A DNA stretch of 64,000 nt from Himantopus leucocephalus (taxonomy: Eukaryota > Chordata > Aves > Charadriiformes > Recurvirostridae), in contig RSEF01000004.1 in NCBI GenBank assembly GCA_003993805.1, positions 7,115,202 through 7,179,201 on the forward strand, in the 5' to 3' direction. The notes beneath the pieces are model-generated. The model saw nothing but the letters and a program-made list of their open reading frames with translations, searched no databases and was not told the origin of the DNA. Shown one piece after another: positions 1 to 14,874 of the stretch. Within the stretch, counting starts at the first letter, position 1; each line of letters begins with the position of its first letter. Both the position numbers and the translations under genes were made by a program.

Positions 1-3000
1 TCTCAACTTTTCCAATTTAAAAACATTCAGAACTGGAGTTCCCTGTGTATACACCCAGTACATGCCAATTCCACTTTCAAGTAAAATCCATCATATTGAC
101 TATTCTTTGGGACACAGACTATCAGTCTTTCATTCCGATCTCAAAGCACTCCCACAGTGTGGAATAGGAATAGCTCACTCCAGTGTGAAAAGCTGATCAC
201 AAAAATCACAGCGGAGTCTTGATTACCTGCGTCTTATTAGAGGGGGATTTTAAGTATTTAATTTGTGACATTTCTTGGTAGAAGGTGAACAATGAAAAAT
301 ATTGAGCACAATTATTAGTTTGCATCGCACATACAATTATTCCTCCCTATTAACACAGTCATGACTATTTGAGAAAACAAATTGTTAAGCTTGTAGATGT
401 GAAGATGCACAGGAAATATTTTAAATTCCATTTCCAAGAGCTCATTTGAATTGAGTTGTTCAAATATTATTCAAGTTAGACTCATCTTATTGGCAACAGA
501 AACAATGCCACGTGACTTATTATTTTAGATTTCTGCATCTCATCAGTGCAGCTGGAAAAGTGAATATTGAATTAACAATTGATCATTAATTCATGGCAAA
601 TGGTGCTGAATAAATCTACAGAGAAAACAACTGTGAACACTCACTCTTCTGGCAAGTGAACACTCAACTCTTCTATCCATCAGCTGCTAGGGCCAAAATC
701 TGCCTCGTAAATTGCAGACTATACATTCAGCTCTAAGTTGCAGATTAATACTGACAAAGTGGAATTTCATTTTGACACTTAATTTTCAGTGGGCGGTCTG
801 AGAAACTGTTGCGTAGGTTCCAGCACACAGATCTCAAGAGATCTTTTAAGCACGGAGTACCTGATGCTACCCAAGGGAACTAAATTTCTTTTCAGTTCAC
901 TTAATTCCATCAGCTTTGACTAACATTTCAGGATATTGCTCCTTACTGTCTGAACAGGTAGAGCTCAGTACTACTGTACGTGCGCTAAGTTGTCCTGCGG
1001 AAACTCCTTCTCCCTGCTGCTGTGATGTCTGAAATGGCAGCCACCCCGAAACGCTCAAGCCCGCCTCTCTAACGGTCATTATTTTGCCTTCAATTTGCGA
1101 GTTTAAATTAAATTACAATTTAAAATGCTTATGCTAATCACACTTATTTTAAGAAAATTCGTTAGAAAAAACAAACAGTGGAGAAGGGCATCAGAGGGGG
1201 CAGCTGCCTCTACCCACACAGCAGCGACGGGGAGCTGAGGGCTGACACAGGATGCTAACTTCTTGTGCTAGAAAAGCTACAGCTGGGAGAGAATATTAAA
1301 GTGGACCTTTAATGCTATAGCCATAATACTTATTTTGGTATAAGATGGCCTTTTTCTAGTTAGGTCACATCTATTCCTGATTAAAAGCATCCACATGGGA
1401 AATTATACACAGGACGGTAGCAGTAACGCTGCACTGATACAGCTATATTGGCAAATCGCTTCATTTAGACAAGCTGTACATTCTTTTTCTCCATATATAA
1501 CTCCCCTAAAATCAATGTATTATCAAATTTACTTCAGGGGAGAGGTAACTAGGCTAATTTGCAATTGAAGAGAATATCTAAGCTAAAACACTATGAGCAT
1601 GGCAGGCTTTGCCAAAAAGGAGGTGTCTAGGGAACTTTTCCTCCAAAGTAGTTCTGAAAGAGCACATCCTATTGCTACGACGCAGAGAGAGCTTGGGGAA
1701 GAAAAAAAAGAAGTGAAAACACAGTTGTACACACAGACACAAAAAGATATCTGGAATCCATCATTCTCCTCCTAATTGACAGCTAGTTAAAGCCAAAAGC
1801 TCTCTGATCCAGTTACATTTGTAGTTTTTGGATGTCTTTATTGGCATAAGACCTACAAACACCAGCCGGTCATAATTAGAAGCATGTGAACTGGATGAAA
1901 TTCAGTTTGCCATTAACTTTCAGACACTTGCATTCAGCTAGCATAATGGCTTAGTGACTTAATCATGTATCCCACAGCATAGAGCTGTGGAATTACAGCC
2001 TTTCTTAAACCAGTGAGGCATTCTACACTAAATAGAGATGCAAGTGTCCGGGCTTCAGTCTGGCCTCAAGGAAAAAAGCAAAGCAAAGATCCTGGAACTT
2101 TCTCAAAGCTATACTAGTAAACCATAAAATCCCTAAGGGAAGGAACGTTTCTGGTGAAATTCATAACTCAGATACCCAGTAAACATTAGCTCAGAAGATA
2201 TAAATGAATTAGGTCAAACTGGCAACAGTGACATCAAGGCACAAGACCATGAGAGCACACTGAGGTATTGCCACTGGCTCAACCTGTTTGCTCGATCTTT
2301 GGCTAATAGGCAACATCAGCCTCCCTTACGTTGTTCATTGTCACAGAAACCATCACTGCTCTTCCTGTCAACTCAGACTGCAACAAAGTGCAATACTGCC
2401 CTTGAGCGTGTTATTTTCCTGGTGTACCGCCCATGAGGACAATGGCTATTTACAGCTCTCCCTGTTCTATGAGAGACAGTCTGAAACTTCTGCATCTTGA
2501 GGAAAGCTGGCTCCTCTCCTAGAGGACAAAAGGAATAAATCTCCTGTGTACAAATGCATTGTACCTTTACAAATTACAGCAGCTTATTTTGCTCAGCTTT
2601 TTTTTTTTTTTTTAATACAAGTTGAGCAAAGAATTCCTAACTTAATCCAATTTTCATTTAAAAAAAAAGATATTTCAGAGTTAGCTGCACTTCAGTGCTC
2701 GTAGGCGTAAGCAGCATCCCATTGTTGTGGCAGCTTCACCCCTCCCCTACCAACGGCACGTCTACACTTTTGACCGCAGTTTTCAAACAACCGATGCAAA
2801 GCTGACCGGTGCAGATATTCTCCATGGGTTATACACGAGCTGTTGGGAGCATTTTAATTCTAATAGTCTTATTTCTTTTCAGAAATAAAAAAGTGAAACA
2901 TGATACACCTGCAGCTAAGCTGGCTGCACTCAAAGCCACCTACCATTTATTCTGAATAGAACAGTCTTCAAACCAAATCTTGCTCTCAGGTACACATTCC

Positions 3001-3879
3001 AAAAAAGCTTTACTGAAATGGTAAATGGGGCCTTTGGTGCAAAACTCCAAAGTTAGATGCTGATGCTCACTTAGGTAAGAACTGCACAGGCATATATGGA
3101 AGGAAGAATTTGACCCTTAACAAGAGATTAGAATCCCCTATAAAAGACATTACAGAATACTACTCGTATTGGCAATCAATGTTGCACCAACTGTTGAAAA
3201 TCAGGAAATCACACTGCCCCTATACGTTGCCACTGGCTCAAGGCCAAACTCACAAGCACAGCAATGCCTAATATATGATTCACTGGGAAAAAAAAATTAA
3301 TCCTTACATATAAATCACTGAAAAATAACTTTTATGTTAATTGTTATTACCGATTAACAAATAATTGTTCTTATTACTACATCTTGATAAAGCTGAAAAC
3401 AAGCCACGCAGACTTAAAACCTGGAATTGCACAATTCTAATGCAGCTTAAGGATTCAGGGGGAGGATGAAAAAAAGAGACATATGTATTCCAGAATATGA
3501 CTACATTTCTCCCAAGTAGGATTACCATTGTGCTCAGTCTTTGGTGAGAGTCTCACTGACTTCAGCAGAAGGAGAACCGCACAAACATCGACTGCTTCTG
3601 AAAAGTCAATGCTATTTATTTACAGAGTTTTCTGCACTGGGTGCCTGGGAGATTTGCACATGAAGGGAAGCAGCATCTGCCTACTTTTTTTATATTATAC
3701 TGAAAGAAAACACCCGAGTTCACTCCTGTAGGAGGGGAAGTAAGGAAGGTGAAATCAAATAAGACATAAACGAAAACCAGTGGTTTTGAAAACCAGAGAC
3801 TTGCTAAGGGGTTAAGCATAGTGATGTTCTCACTACACAAGGTATCACTGCGTGCAGCTGTAGCCACGTTCGCAACCAG
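1..3879. other. AT-rich non-coding stretch
   Basis: No gene or known repeat is recognised here. It holds a 16-base T run at 2598-2613 and a small CpG pocket at about 2700-2840, where at least seven CpGs cluster in otherwise CpG-poor DNA. A 68-codon frame without an ATG start is open on the + strand through that pocket (2685-2888), but the opposite strand is open there too, so it is not treated as coding. Homeodomain-type ATTA/TAAT cores cluster at about 563-592. Confidence 0.6.
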
Positions 3880-3903
3880 CACCATGCAATANCACCGCGC
3901 AAT
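3880..3903. other. Single-N contig join with short flanking overlap
   Basis: One N at 3892 separates CACCATGCAAT (3880-3890) from CACCGCGCAAT (3893-3903), which match at 9 of 11 bases. This fits a contig join with a very short overlap, as seen more clearly at other single Ns in the window. The overlap is short enough that chance cannot be excluded here. Confidence 0.5.
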
Positions 3904-6344
3904 CGTGATGGAGCGGTAGAGTGGGACAGCTAGTGACGTGTACCTGACAGTTGCGCTACATACACGCCTTTTGAGTCTGATGGAATGCACCGAGCACTCG
4001 CTTGCAGCTGGAACACTTCCAGCACACGTCTGGAGCCTCTTGCACATGCTGGGCTCAGCCTTCTGCAGGAGCAAACCATATTTTCTCTCCTGGACTAGTG
4101 GCTTATCTGCCCCCAAGGTCCACAAAGATGCCCAGAGAAATCAAAGTGTAGTTACCAACAGGAGTTTCTGTTTAGATTTGTAGAAATACAAAAATAACAC
4201 ATATCTGCTTGCAGTAGAACAACTCAAGAGACACAAAGGAAGAGTATTATACAAGTAAATTATCATTTCAGGTAGAAGTTTATACTGTATTAAGTGTAGT
4301 GAACATTAACAGATTACCAAAGAGGCCCAGATGAGTGAATGCTGTAAGGAACCACACAAATACCAGCAGCAATATCATGTAAGTTACTGTTGCCCAACCT
4401 CAAGAACTAACCGTATTTTCTTGTAGGAATGTTAGGTTATAATCCTCCACAAACTGCTGGAGAGGGACACATTTTATATTCCACCTGTCTGATCCACAAT
4501 GATAGATTACATATCCTGCTTTCTGTGAGAAATGAGAACATATTATGTTGAAAGTTAGATGATCCCACCACTATATTTAGGAAAAAAAATACTTTAAAGA
4601 AGCATAGAAGCAAGCAAAACAGATCACATGGAGGCATCACAATCTAATGAGCAGGGCACTGGCACCTTCCTGGAGATCTGAATTCTCTTCTTGATTAAAC
4701 AGTAGGAGTGGACTGTTTTGCAAATATTTAATTTTCAAGCTTTAATTACAGTGGCTGAGTTTTTTCTCCTGAGAAAACAGGTGTTGACACAAGATCTGAC
4801 AGATCCTAGCAACTGGCATTTGCTGGTCCCTTTCTCAGATTTACAAACACACATGGAAAAAAGGAAAATGCATGATCTAACCTAAGAGACAAATATTTGG
4901 GCTGTGCATCAAGAATTTTTTTGATCTGTGTTTGCATGGTGAACTGTTCATAATTTGGCTCAGTTCTTCCAGAAATGGAAGTTTCAGCATGCCCCATTTT
5001 GAAATGGCATTATCCTGGCTGAGAAAACCTTCACACGTGGGTCAGTTAATAGGAAGTAATTAAATACATCCACAATTAAATCCTTTCAGTGAGGGGGATT
5101 TAATCTTGTCATCTTCCCTAGGAACATCAAAAAGGGAAATAAAACGCACAGAAGAAAATATAAAGAGGATATTGGTAGTACTTCAAAAAAAACTGAAAAG
5201 CTATGATGCTTCCAGTTCAGATTTCAACTAAAAACGTGAGTAAAGTCAAATTTACAGTTTAAAGTATATCTTAGCTATAAGGCATGCTCTAATATTGCTA
5301 AAATTTTAATGCATTTGATGGAAGCAGGATAAGCAGGAAAAGTGCTACTTATTGCACATTGTTTTGCTGCACTGCGTACATGTAGCTAATTACAGCCTCC
5401 CTGCCTTCACTCTAAAATCTCTTGCTTTTGCGGGTTTTATTCATTGTCCTTAATGTTGTTTAAATGTAGGGGTTTGTCTAAATTAGCATTTTATTGTAGT
5501 ATTAAACCTGTGTTGAGACACATTAATAACACTGTGTTATCCCATGTCAGTCAGTTCAGTCATTAATACACGTAACCACTATATTTAGTTTGTTTCTGTG
5601 TCATGTCCCTGCTATCCCTCCTCCCCCCCCAAAAAAATTTTTTTTTCTTATCTACTGGAACTGTTGTCGTCTGTCAGCTAAATACATGCATTCTTTGGCT
5701 TGAGTACTAATTTGGAAATGCGCAGTCCTCACCCATTGTAGTAGCCTATTGTTTATATTCCTACCGAGACGTTTTTCAAAGTGCATTTTTGGCACAAAGC
5801 TCTAAAAGCTCTATGGGCTGGCTACTGTCTACGCACACTAAATCCATCCTTTGTTCATGCTTCTGCCACAATAACATAAAAATCAGCTAAGCATGTTTTA
5901 CACTACTAAAACACTCAATGGCTGATGGACCTGCCTTGCCTCAGTTTTTTTCTGATGTTGAAATATCCATTGCCCCTCCATTCCCCTCATTAGATCAAGA
6001 AGGTTCTATTAATACAATCTAGATGCTTTGATATCCTCAAATGAAAGATGGTAGTTCTTGACATCAAAGCGTCTCATGTCTGCATGACACAACTCACTCT
6101 TGAAGAGAGGTAGCCCATCCAGCAAGCGCGCTCTGCAACTGAAAGCTGACCAGCTCAGATGCAGGCCGTGTTCTACAGCTCTGTCGCTTGAGGTCCTGAG
6201 CTCACGTCCTCATAGATATTTCTTGAGACTAGCTATTTCAGAGCTAGCTGAAGGAGTTCGAAATGGCACTGAGCCATAAGGTATATGTATTAAAGAAAGG
6301 GGTTTTTTTTGATCTTGTTCAAACCTATTCTTTTTGATATTGAA
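3904..6344. other. AT-rich non-coding stretch
   Basis: No gene is recognised. A homopolymer junction of C8, A7 and T9 lies at 5623-5646. From about 5400 to 5800 the + strand becomes visibly T-rich. A CpG-containing pocket at about 6120-6260 has an open + frame of roughly 60 codons with no splice support. Confidence 0.55.
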
Positions 6345-6455
6345 TTACTTGCTATGTAAATAAGAAATCAGTTCAAGGTCTGTTAGATTAGTTGTTACTT
6401 CCACATCATTCAAAGGCGTGCCAAACTCAGACATGAATTCAGCCAGAAGAGACTT
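6345..6455 (-). other. Exon-like segment with stop codon, unknown identity
   Basis: On the minus strand a reasonable acceptor (CCAGACATTTTCAG) precedes 36 codons and a TAA at 6345-6347. The peptide begins KSLLAEFMSEFG and ends LELISYLHSK. The same frame stays open further upstream, to 6599. The segment and its upstream flank carry several CpGs, unlike the surroundings. I do not recognise the peptide in any family, no partner exon with matching phase was found, and a frame of this size can occur by chance. It could be the terminal exon of a minus-strand transcript, but this is weakly supported. Confidence 0.15.
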
Positions 6456-6599
6456 CTGAAAATGTCTGGTCTGACCTTTCATGTAACACGGAATCCAAAA
6501 TACAAGGGCATAGAAGTTAATGTCTTTACAACAGGGATGGATCCAGATGCTTCGGCCTGAACCGCACCAAACGCATCCGTTTTTAGCGCTGCCAAGCAC

Positions 6600-9500
6600 T
6601 ATAAAGCACAGTCACACGCAATTATTCAGCTCTCTGAGGTGCATTACTAGGGGTGATCCTTCTGGGTTTTAGAGAATCTAAGCCTTCACAGAACCAAATG
6701 CTATATCATGTGTTTTGTTTGCTCTTCGATGCATTTCAGGTTGTTAAATTTTGTCCAGATCACGTCTTCAGTAATGCAGAATCTTTCAGTTCTAAATTAA
6801 CTAAAACGTGCACAATAGGTAAAGGACAGACCAAGGCTTGAGCCTATGGCGTGGTCCCAACAGACGGAATATATACATGCTGTGGAAAAGGACAAAAATC
6901 CCCACAAGGTCCAATAATCAGAAAATAGGGGAAGAAAATGTATTCCAGTCCAAATCTGGTAGTCCGTCTGCATTAACCATATGAATAAGAGAATTTCCTC
7001 AGGAACATGCTTGCAATCTACAGGCACTGGTCCATCTTCTTCATGTCCCATCTCCACCTCCTTTTCTTATCTGCTTCCATACAACAGCCATGTGATTTCT
7101 CAGCCTCTTCTTAAATTAACTGAATGACAAACTGAACATAAACTTCCCCTCCAATGCCAGGAGCATTTCTAACCCATTTAAAAACTCTGCTCGGTATTTC
7201 TGTATCCCTTGAAGCTCTGACACCAGAACAAGGCACAAAAATTCTAGTGACAATCTTGGTAAGGCTGTACCCAGAAGCGAGACCGCTTTCCCACTTACAT
7301 TTTAAACACCTTCTTCATTTACCTAAAAGATCTTGTTTCCTTTCAGCCACAGCACTGTACTGAGAGCTCATGTTTAGGGGCTTTCAAACGGCAGCCCCCT
7401 GAACCTTACCTATGTTCAAAAACCTCAATCCATGGAGTCTATGCTCCTTGTTCCCAGACACGTTATCTTGCGTTGGTTTTATTAAAGACAGCCCTTTGCA
7501 GCTGCAATCAAGTGACTAACAAACTTGGATAACTCAATAAAAGCAACTTGTCTTCTCCTTTCTTACTACTCCACCAATGTTCACAAAGCCTGCAAGCTTT
7601 GCAAAAAAAAATTACATAGACAATTAAAATCGCTGATAATAATATCAAATGTTAGACCACAACTCCGTCCCTTACTGGCCCTACACAAAAAGAGTACTGC
7701 TCGCTGATCTCTCTCTCTTCACAACTATCTTTTGAGATCTACCAGTGCATTGATTTTTAAAAGACACCCAGCTAAATCCAAGCTTTTAAATCAAAATGTC
7801 ATACCGTATTAAGTTCTGAAATTCAGACACACAACGTCAGTTAATTTGCCTTTATCAACCTGCCCATAATCCACTAAAAAAAAAAAAAAGATACTAAGCG
7901 TCTGACAAGGTCTGTATTTCCAAATAACTACGCTAGTATTAATTAAACTTTAGCTGCCAAGCCTTGCTGATGAACTCCTGAATCAAGTGTTTTGTCATTC
8001 TACATAGAATCAATAGCAGGTCAATTTGCCTATAGCTTCCTGGTCATTCTTCTTTACCTCTTTTAAGCAAGAAACAATATACACATTTTCTCAAATTCTG
8101 TGACATTTCTTTGGTTTCCAACGTTGTTTAATTAGTGATTCAGAAAGCTTCTCATCTTTTTAAAAGGAATCTTCGATATGAAATTTATCACATTTTTCCT
8201 ACTTTCTCCTTTGTTACCTATGGCAAACCTTCTATTTCAGCTACGGCCACAATATACAGAAAGGACACCTCCACCTGCTTCATCCCAAATACTGAGCAGA
8301 TATATCAAGTGAACATCTCCCTTTTTTGGTTCTTCATTGGTTACGACATTCTGACTATCACCCTTATTTGAAACCATATCATTTAATGAAGGGCTAGTCA
8401 GCTATTTCATTACTTCCTAGCACTGAATGCTCTCTGACACCATATGAGATTTAATCAAAGCTGGTACCACCGAGTCCACGGCGGAAAAAAATACCACAAA
8501 GATTAATTCAATTTTGGAGCGAAAACACAACCACCACACTAGATATCTGCTTTCAGTGGAATCCCTCCTCTCGAGAAGGGAAGCATACTGAGTATCTGAG
8601 ACCTGTCAAGATCATCTCAGCTCACCTGTGAAAAAGTCAAGTTTGTTACAGGCAGGAATGAACAGATAATCAATAACAAAGCAGACGCTCTTCAGGGAGG
8701 GAGGCTATTTGCCCTGGTAACAGACTGAAGGAGAAAAAGAAAACCGGTGTCTAGAGACAGAGAAGAGCAAAGGAATTACACCTTTACTAACGTGCTAATA
8801 ATGAGTTCATATAAACTAAGGAAATGCAAACTTCTCAGGTGCATGAAGCAACTAAATCTGGGAATATTTTAAAATGTACCAGGCATGGGCAGTACAACAG
8901 GGTAAAGAGTCCCCTTTGTAAGCAAGCTCTGCACCACTGACGAATGCACAAACAACTTCAGACTATAAGGAGGAAACAAAACTGCTCCTGGTCTCTCCAG
9001 GGAGGCGGTTCATGTTCTGGCACACGTCTAAAAGGAAAGAACTACCCTCACAGTCACCTTGACACAGAATTTCTGCCTCTCAAGTTCACACTACTGTCCC
9101 TTTTCTGGGCAATCTCCCTGCAGAGCGGGGAAAAATATCTGAGCTTTGCAGGTTGGTTTCTCCGGGAGAATAAAGCCGGTGACATACAGGCTGCAAACAC
9201 TCTTGTGCACAAAAATCCCCCAAACAATCCCATCTTCTGGGATTTTCAGCTCACAGTCAGCTCTCAGTTCTCAAGGAGCAGCTCCAGACCCAGGACAGAG
9301 CTTAATTTGAGTTGGGGCAAAGACCCTTTTGCCCAACTCCTTTTAGCCAGGATCTCGTCTAGCTAAAAGCTAATGGACTCTTTCTAGCAGGACTAAAAAT
9401 TTACCAGTACACTAATAAGAAGAAACTAAACAGGTCTGTGCAGCAGCATTGCTTGGCAACACCTTCCGGATCACAAGTGCGAGACTGTGAGCACTTCACC

Positions 9501-12500
9501 GCAACACTCAGGCGAGCTCTTTGTGTCACGGGGCTGAGCGCCTGCATCAGGCGCCCGCCTAGAGGAGAGGTTTTATCAGAGGGGTGTGAGTAACAGCTGA
9601 CGTTAGTGATTTTGAAATAAAACAAAAATGGAAAGTTTTAACTATTTTGAGTTGGCATATTTTCAACAGCCACTGCTGTTCCATAAAACTAATAAAATAT
9701 AAAACCAACGAAAAATTCCAGAATCAACGTTGCAAAATTTAAAAAGTCAAAATCAAGCTAATTTTTTTTATCCCAGAAATTAAAATTCCTGAGGAATCCC
9801 AACAATACATTCCACTGCTTGAAAACGCAAGTGTTTCTGAACTATCAAAAACCCCACAATACATAACTCCTGAATTTCAGCCAGCTTCAGTAAACAGTTT
9901 ATCAACAGTCATTACTCACAGTCAGTGTACCACTGCACACAGCCTTAACATATGCTGCCTGACACCCAGCCTCCCAGGAAAAGGAGCGACTGCTCTAAAG
10001 ATGTGGTTACTTAAGCCTGAGAGCTAAGAGACATAAAGGAGATGAATCCGTAATTATAGCCCAGTTACTATGCAAATACTTCAGCACACTATCTTGGTAA
10101 GAAATCTAGGTCTTCCCTTTCAGAACAGTTTCATTATTAGAAACGATTATTGCCTTTATTCCACCACTGTGATATTTCATGCATCTTCTATAGCACAGAT
10201 AAGGAGCAAACAAGAACAAACAGCTTTTACCTCTGCAATCCTCACTGGCAGCATCAAAATTACAGCCCTGAAAGGACCAGGGATGAGAAATACCCAGGGA
10301 TTTTAAATCTGTGGTTAGCGGAAAGCCTGAATAATAATAAGTTGCATCTCATATCTTAAGGCTGCAGATATTTCTAACGAGTTCATAAGGGTGTACGCAG
10401 CCGAACCCGCACAGGTCAGACACCCCATGATTCCTTGTGTCATGCAAGTGGCGAGTCTGTAATGGATCGTTAACGTGTTGTCCTGGCCGTGAACATTTTT
10501 TTGAAAGTCTGTTTTCTTCCTCTAGTCTTCTTGACTGTGTTTGTGTGACAGAATTAAGGCAGGAATTTCACTGAGGAGTACATACTACAAAGGGTGGTGC
10601 TGCAGGAAGACTGCCTGCAGTTCTAGCCCCGGTAAGCACGGCAGTAGGGAGCAGCCAGCCAGTCGCCAGGAATGCACTGGTACAGACTTCGCTCTTCCAC
10701 ACGAGTATTGCTGACAGGCACCAAGGCTGACACTGGATGTGCTAGGACGAAGGCTATGCGGACACAACTGGGGTAAGCATACTGTACTGGATAAGCGCAT
10801 CAGACCTAGCTATGCACAGCACGGTTTTATCTGTAGTGTAGGCAAGCTGCTTTAAAGCTGCTTGGCTGAAACATAATTCAGAAAGGAGAAAAATCCAAAG
10901 GCGAAAGCTTGCCATTGAAAATGTCCTGCACCTTAGCCACAACTTCATTATCTCACATTCACTGGGCGACTTCAAACATTCAACATGTTATTCACAGCCA
11001 CACAGTTTTCACAGAATCAGCAGAGGGAGGAAAGAAAATGCTTAAAAAGAACTTTCTGCTCAAGGAAGTGAAAAAGCAAGCTGTCCTGTGTACTTCATCT
11101 AGTGCCTCACATTTATTAAGGGCAAAATAATTTCTCTCTCCTCACGTAAATGGAGCATATACAGTATCTCTCCCCAGAGCTCCAGAAGCCCCAAGGGCAG
11201 GCTAGATTAGGCTTACAGGGCTGATGCAACCTTGTGTGAGGCATTACTTCATGAAGTAGGGAGTTAGCAGTATGATTTTGGCAAAATATTTCCTTTACAT
11301 CTTCCGTCGTGCAAACAAAAGCAGTAATTGGGGGGAGACCTGTTTTGATTTTTCTGTGCTGCTGCCTCCTCCTTAGCTGTAAGCACCGTGTCAGGCAATT
11401 CACAAATGATACCTCATCCTGCAAACGAATGTGATGGTTGATCATTAGAGATTGCTATGATATTTGCTAAAAGGATAATAAGGATCTGGACAAAACATGC
11501 ATAACAGTATCTGATACACGGAAACAGATGTTTTTATGGTGTGCTGGATAAATTCACTGCAATTTTTTTTTGCATTTCTCCGCTTGCTATCTTTTCTCAT
11601 TTGAAGGACAGATCTGTATTAGTTTCCAAACAGAGAGCATATTGTTCCACATGTTCTACAGCTCCTGAATCACACTAATTTGTATTACTACATTTTTAAT
11701 TTAATGATTGATATGTTGGCTTTGCAAGCTGACTGTCAGAATAATTCATATAGTATTAAAAAACCCAAGCGTACAGTAGTTTTATTAATGTACCCTTAAA
11801 GAATAATGAAACCTTCAGCCTCGCTGTAATGAATTCTAGTGAAACACTTATGAATGATACTATTCATATATGCCTGTCCCTCAGGTGGGGAGGAGGGTGA
11901 GGGAAGGGAAGGCAGAAAAAAAAGCAAAAATTTCTAGTGATAAAATGGAAACATTTCTGAAATAACCTTCAGATATTAAGTCCTGGTAGGAGAAATGGCA
12001 GCTTCAAACATCCACATATTTATTCCCCTGCACCGCAGGATTATGAAGGATTGTTTCTTGTTTTGTTTCATTTAAAACCCCAGGCACAGCTGTTCCAGGC
12101 TCTCTAACAGTACCGAGGCAAGATCTATATACCTAAGGTCAAGTCCTGAAGCCCTAAATCAGTTTTTCAATGGATGTTTTGCTTCAGGGGCAAATACCGT
12201 TCTCAGCCCATATCCCTGGCTCCAGAGACTCATCAGCACACTATGAACATGATGCATGCGAGTACAGGAAGGGTTGAAGCCCTGCGTACAAGCAAAGTAC
12301 ACACAATGCACGTGTAGGATTTGTTTTCAGATGGCCTAGCTATGTGTGACCAAGAGAGGGAAGGAACGAGATTAACTACCAGCCATTGTGAGGCTCCTTC
12401 CTATATTTCTGCCTAAGGATACTGTAGTACAACTTCTGATATTGCACCGCAAAATATCAGTACATTGCAACTGAAACGCTTTTCCCCAAATATCTGAAGT

Positions 12501-14874
12501 TTAATAACTTCTACGAAGTTTAAGACAGAGTTACAAAGCACACACTTACATTCCTACCTGCTGTGAGCACGTCAGGAAGTATTATGCAGAAAGTGGAATG
12601 TGGTTATAGTGTCCAGGCTAGTTGAAGGACGGACTCAATCAATAAAGTTACAAGAATAGCTGGATGAGAACACCCCTTCTGATAACACTTTGCTTCCGGC
12701 AACCCGCATAGGACTTCAGAATAAAATCAAAACTCCACGAGAGACACTTAAAGTGAGAAGTGTTTTGTTTCAAAAACACTCAACCCAAACAGAACAAAAC
12801 AAAAACCCCAGCCTCCAGGATGTTACGCTGACCTAATAGAGAACAGATGTGTAAATCCTGTGTGGTGACTGTAGGAAAGGAAGGATTCAGGCAGTAGCTT
12901 TGAGAAGGGCTGACTTCTTGCAAGGTGTCTAAGCCCCACCCTGTTCACGACAGCGTGGAACACAGCGTGGTACCTTCAGTACCAAAGCACCGTGGCCTCT
13001 TCTCTTTCTTTCGTAACATTTTATCTTCCTATCAGGGGTAAGACAAGACAGAGTTTCATTCCCTTTGGAAGACAGTGAAGAATGTAAAAACGAGGAACCG
13101 GACTTTGGTTACCTGTCACATCCTAGTCTCCAGAAACTCACTCCCTTCAGGGACCCTTGTATTTCTGAGATGGACGGCGCACTAAGCCCTAGAAGTGAAA
13201 ATTGCCTGAAGATTGTTGGAGCTCAGGCATAGAAAACTCTCCAAGTTCTCAGAAGCTGACAGCGTTGAAAGGGAGCCATAATAAAGCTGATGGGGCTCTG
13301 AGGAAACGTCCAAGCCAGGAGTGACAAATGAGTTGACTAGCCATGCACGGAAGACATTTCCCCCACCCAGATTATGCTTTCCAAACATGGTGGGTGCAAT
13401 GTGTTTTAAATTTTATTATGTTTAGGCTCCTCACATTTTCAATATTCTTTCACTTGGTTGTTGACAAAAAGGCCCCTCTGCAAGCCTGAAGGTCTCAGTG
13501 CACAAAGGACAAGACAATGAAAATAAGAATCTCTTTCTCAGGAACATCCTGAGATGAGATGAAACTTCCAAACCTGGTTCCAACCCTTACGTTTTTCTTC
13601 TCCAGAAAGAATCGAGATGGTGCACAAGGGTTACACTGGGTTACACCAGAGCAACCCAGCACAAAGGGTAGCTGAGCAAATTCCCAGAAGACAACTGATA
13701 CAGCTTCTTCTGGGGTCTGCAGTGGATGTGTAAGGGATGTGCTACTGCCCTAACCAATACAGGCTATGCCATCAGAGAGGAGAAACTGACCATTCCACTT
13801 TGCCAGAGTTTACACAGTTACGTTAAAAACAACATAAAACTATGCAGGTGTTCCAAATTGCTGAACTATGAGGAAAAGAGCATTCTAAAAGGAAAAGAGA
13901 TAAATAGAAGAAAGTGTAAATCACAGAGGTTGCGTGCTGCAGCACACATCCCTTTGGTGGCCAACAGTCTAGTTCAGGCATGTTATTGAGAGGGATGGAA
14001 GATTGCAGCACACTTCCGTACTTCATTTGCGTGGCACACGTACGGAGGATGGTAGCACCCACTGCCTGGCTGAAAATATTTCTGGTTTCATTCACCTGTA
14101 CTGTACCTCTAAAATAGGAACAATCACTGGAAACAATTTCCTGCTATGCTGAAATCTTGTTCACTAGCCGGCTCTAGTCAGTCAATCCTAGCTTCTGCCT
14201 AATATGCCCTATAATGCTACTCAGGGCATCTTACTTTCCTCTTTTATAATAAGCACAAAACATAAGGGGTATCTTACAACTTAATTACATACATGTGTAA
14301 GGAACAGAATTAAGGAAATAAGTTAAAGTCTGTCCCATGAGAAATTCTAACATTTCAGTAGCTGATTACTTTTCACCACCAGTGTTCTGAAACATAGTAT
14401 TTAGAGAAGGTGAAACACTAAAATGTCAGTATTTTATGTAAAAAGGCAGCGCATTCTTGCAGCAAAATGCTTTGTACTGAGTCAGTTCGACATGAAGCTC
14501 CCTTCTCCTCTGCAGTACGCTGCCCGGCGGTTCACTGGGCTTCTTCATGTTCATTCATCCCATTCGTCACGGGACAAGCCCACTGCTTAGATCATCCCTC
14601 TTGAAATCGTCCTTCCACCCAACATCTGGACCGCACCCACACCACCCTCTGGAGTGACACTGTGCTGCACCAGAGATGGGGCAGGAAGGACACCTCCCAG
14701 CAGAGTACAGTCACTACCTACAGCTCCTCTGAATCAGCATGCCACAATAAAGAAAACTAAATATTTTATGACAGTTCATCTAATTGAAATATTGCATGCA
14801 ATTCAGACACAACAGGCCCGACAGCCAGATCTATTTCTGTTGTTAACCTTTCAAATCGCTTACCTGTGAAAACT
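6600..14874. other. AT-rich non-coding stretch
   Basis: No recognisable gene or interspersed repeat. The longest open frame in this part is 8944-9366 (+, 140 codons). It has no splice support and no recognisable motif, and a frame this long is compatible with chance in 64 kb read six ways. Short A runs occur, for example near 7876-7890. Consensus-like donors (GGTAAG) occur at about 10099 and 10772 without convincing exons beside them. Confidence 0.5.

Noticed and set aside
2685..2888. 68-codon + frame through a CpG pocket
   Set aside because: No good acceptor, and the minus strand is open through the same pocket, so CpG-rich composition explains it.
3616..4125. Longest minus-strand open frame (169 codons)
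   Set aside because: It runs across the N at 3892, has no recognisable motif or splice support, and the overlapping + strand is also partly open.
8944..9366. 140-codon + strand open frame
   Set aside because: No domain, signal peptide or splice signals. With stop codons at about 5-6% of codons, a frame or two of this length is expected by chance in 64 kb read six ways.
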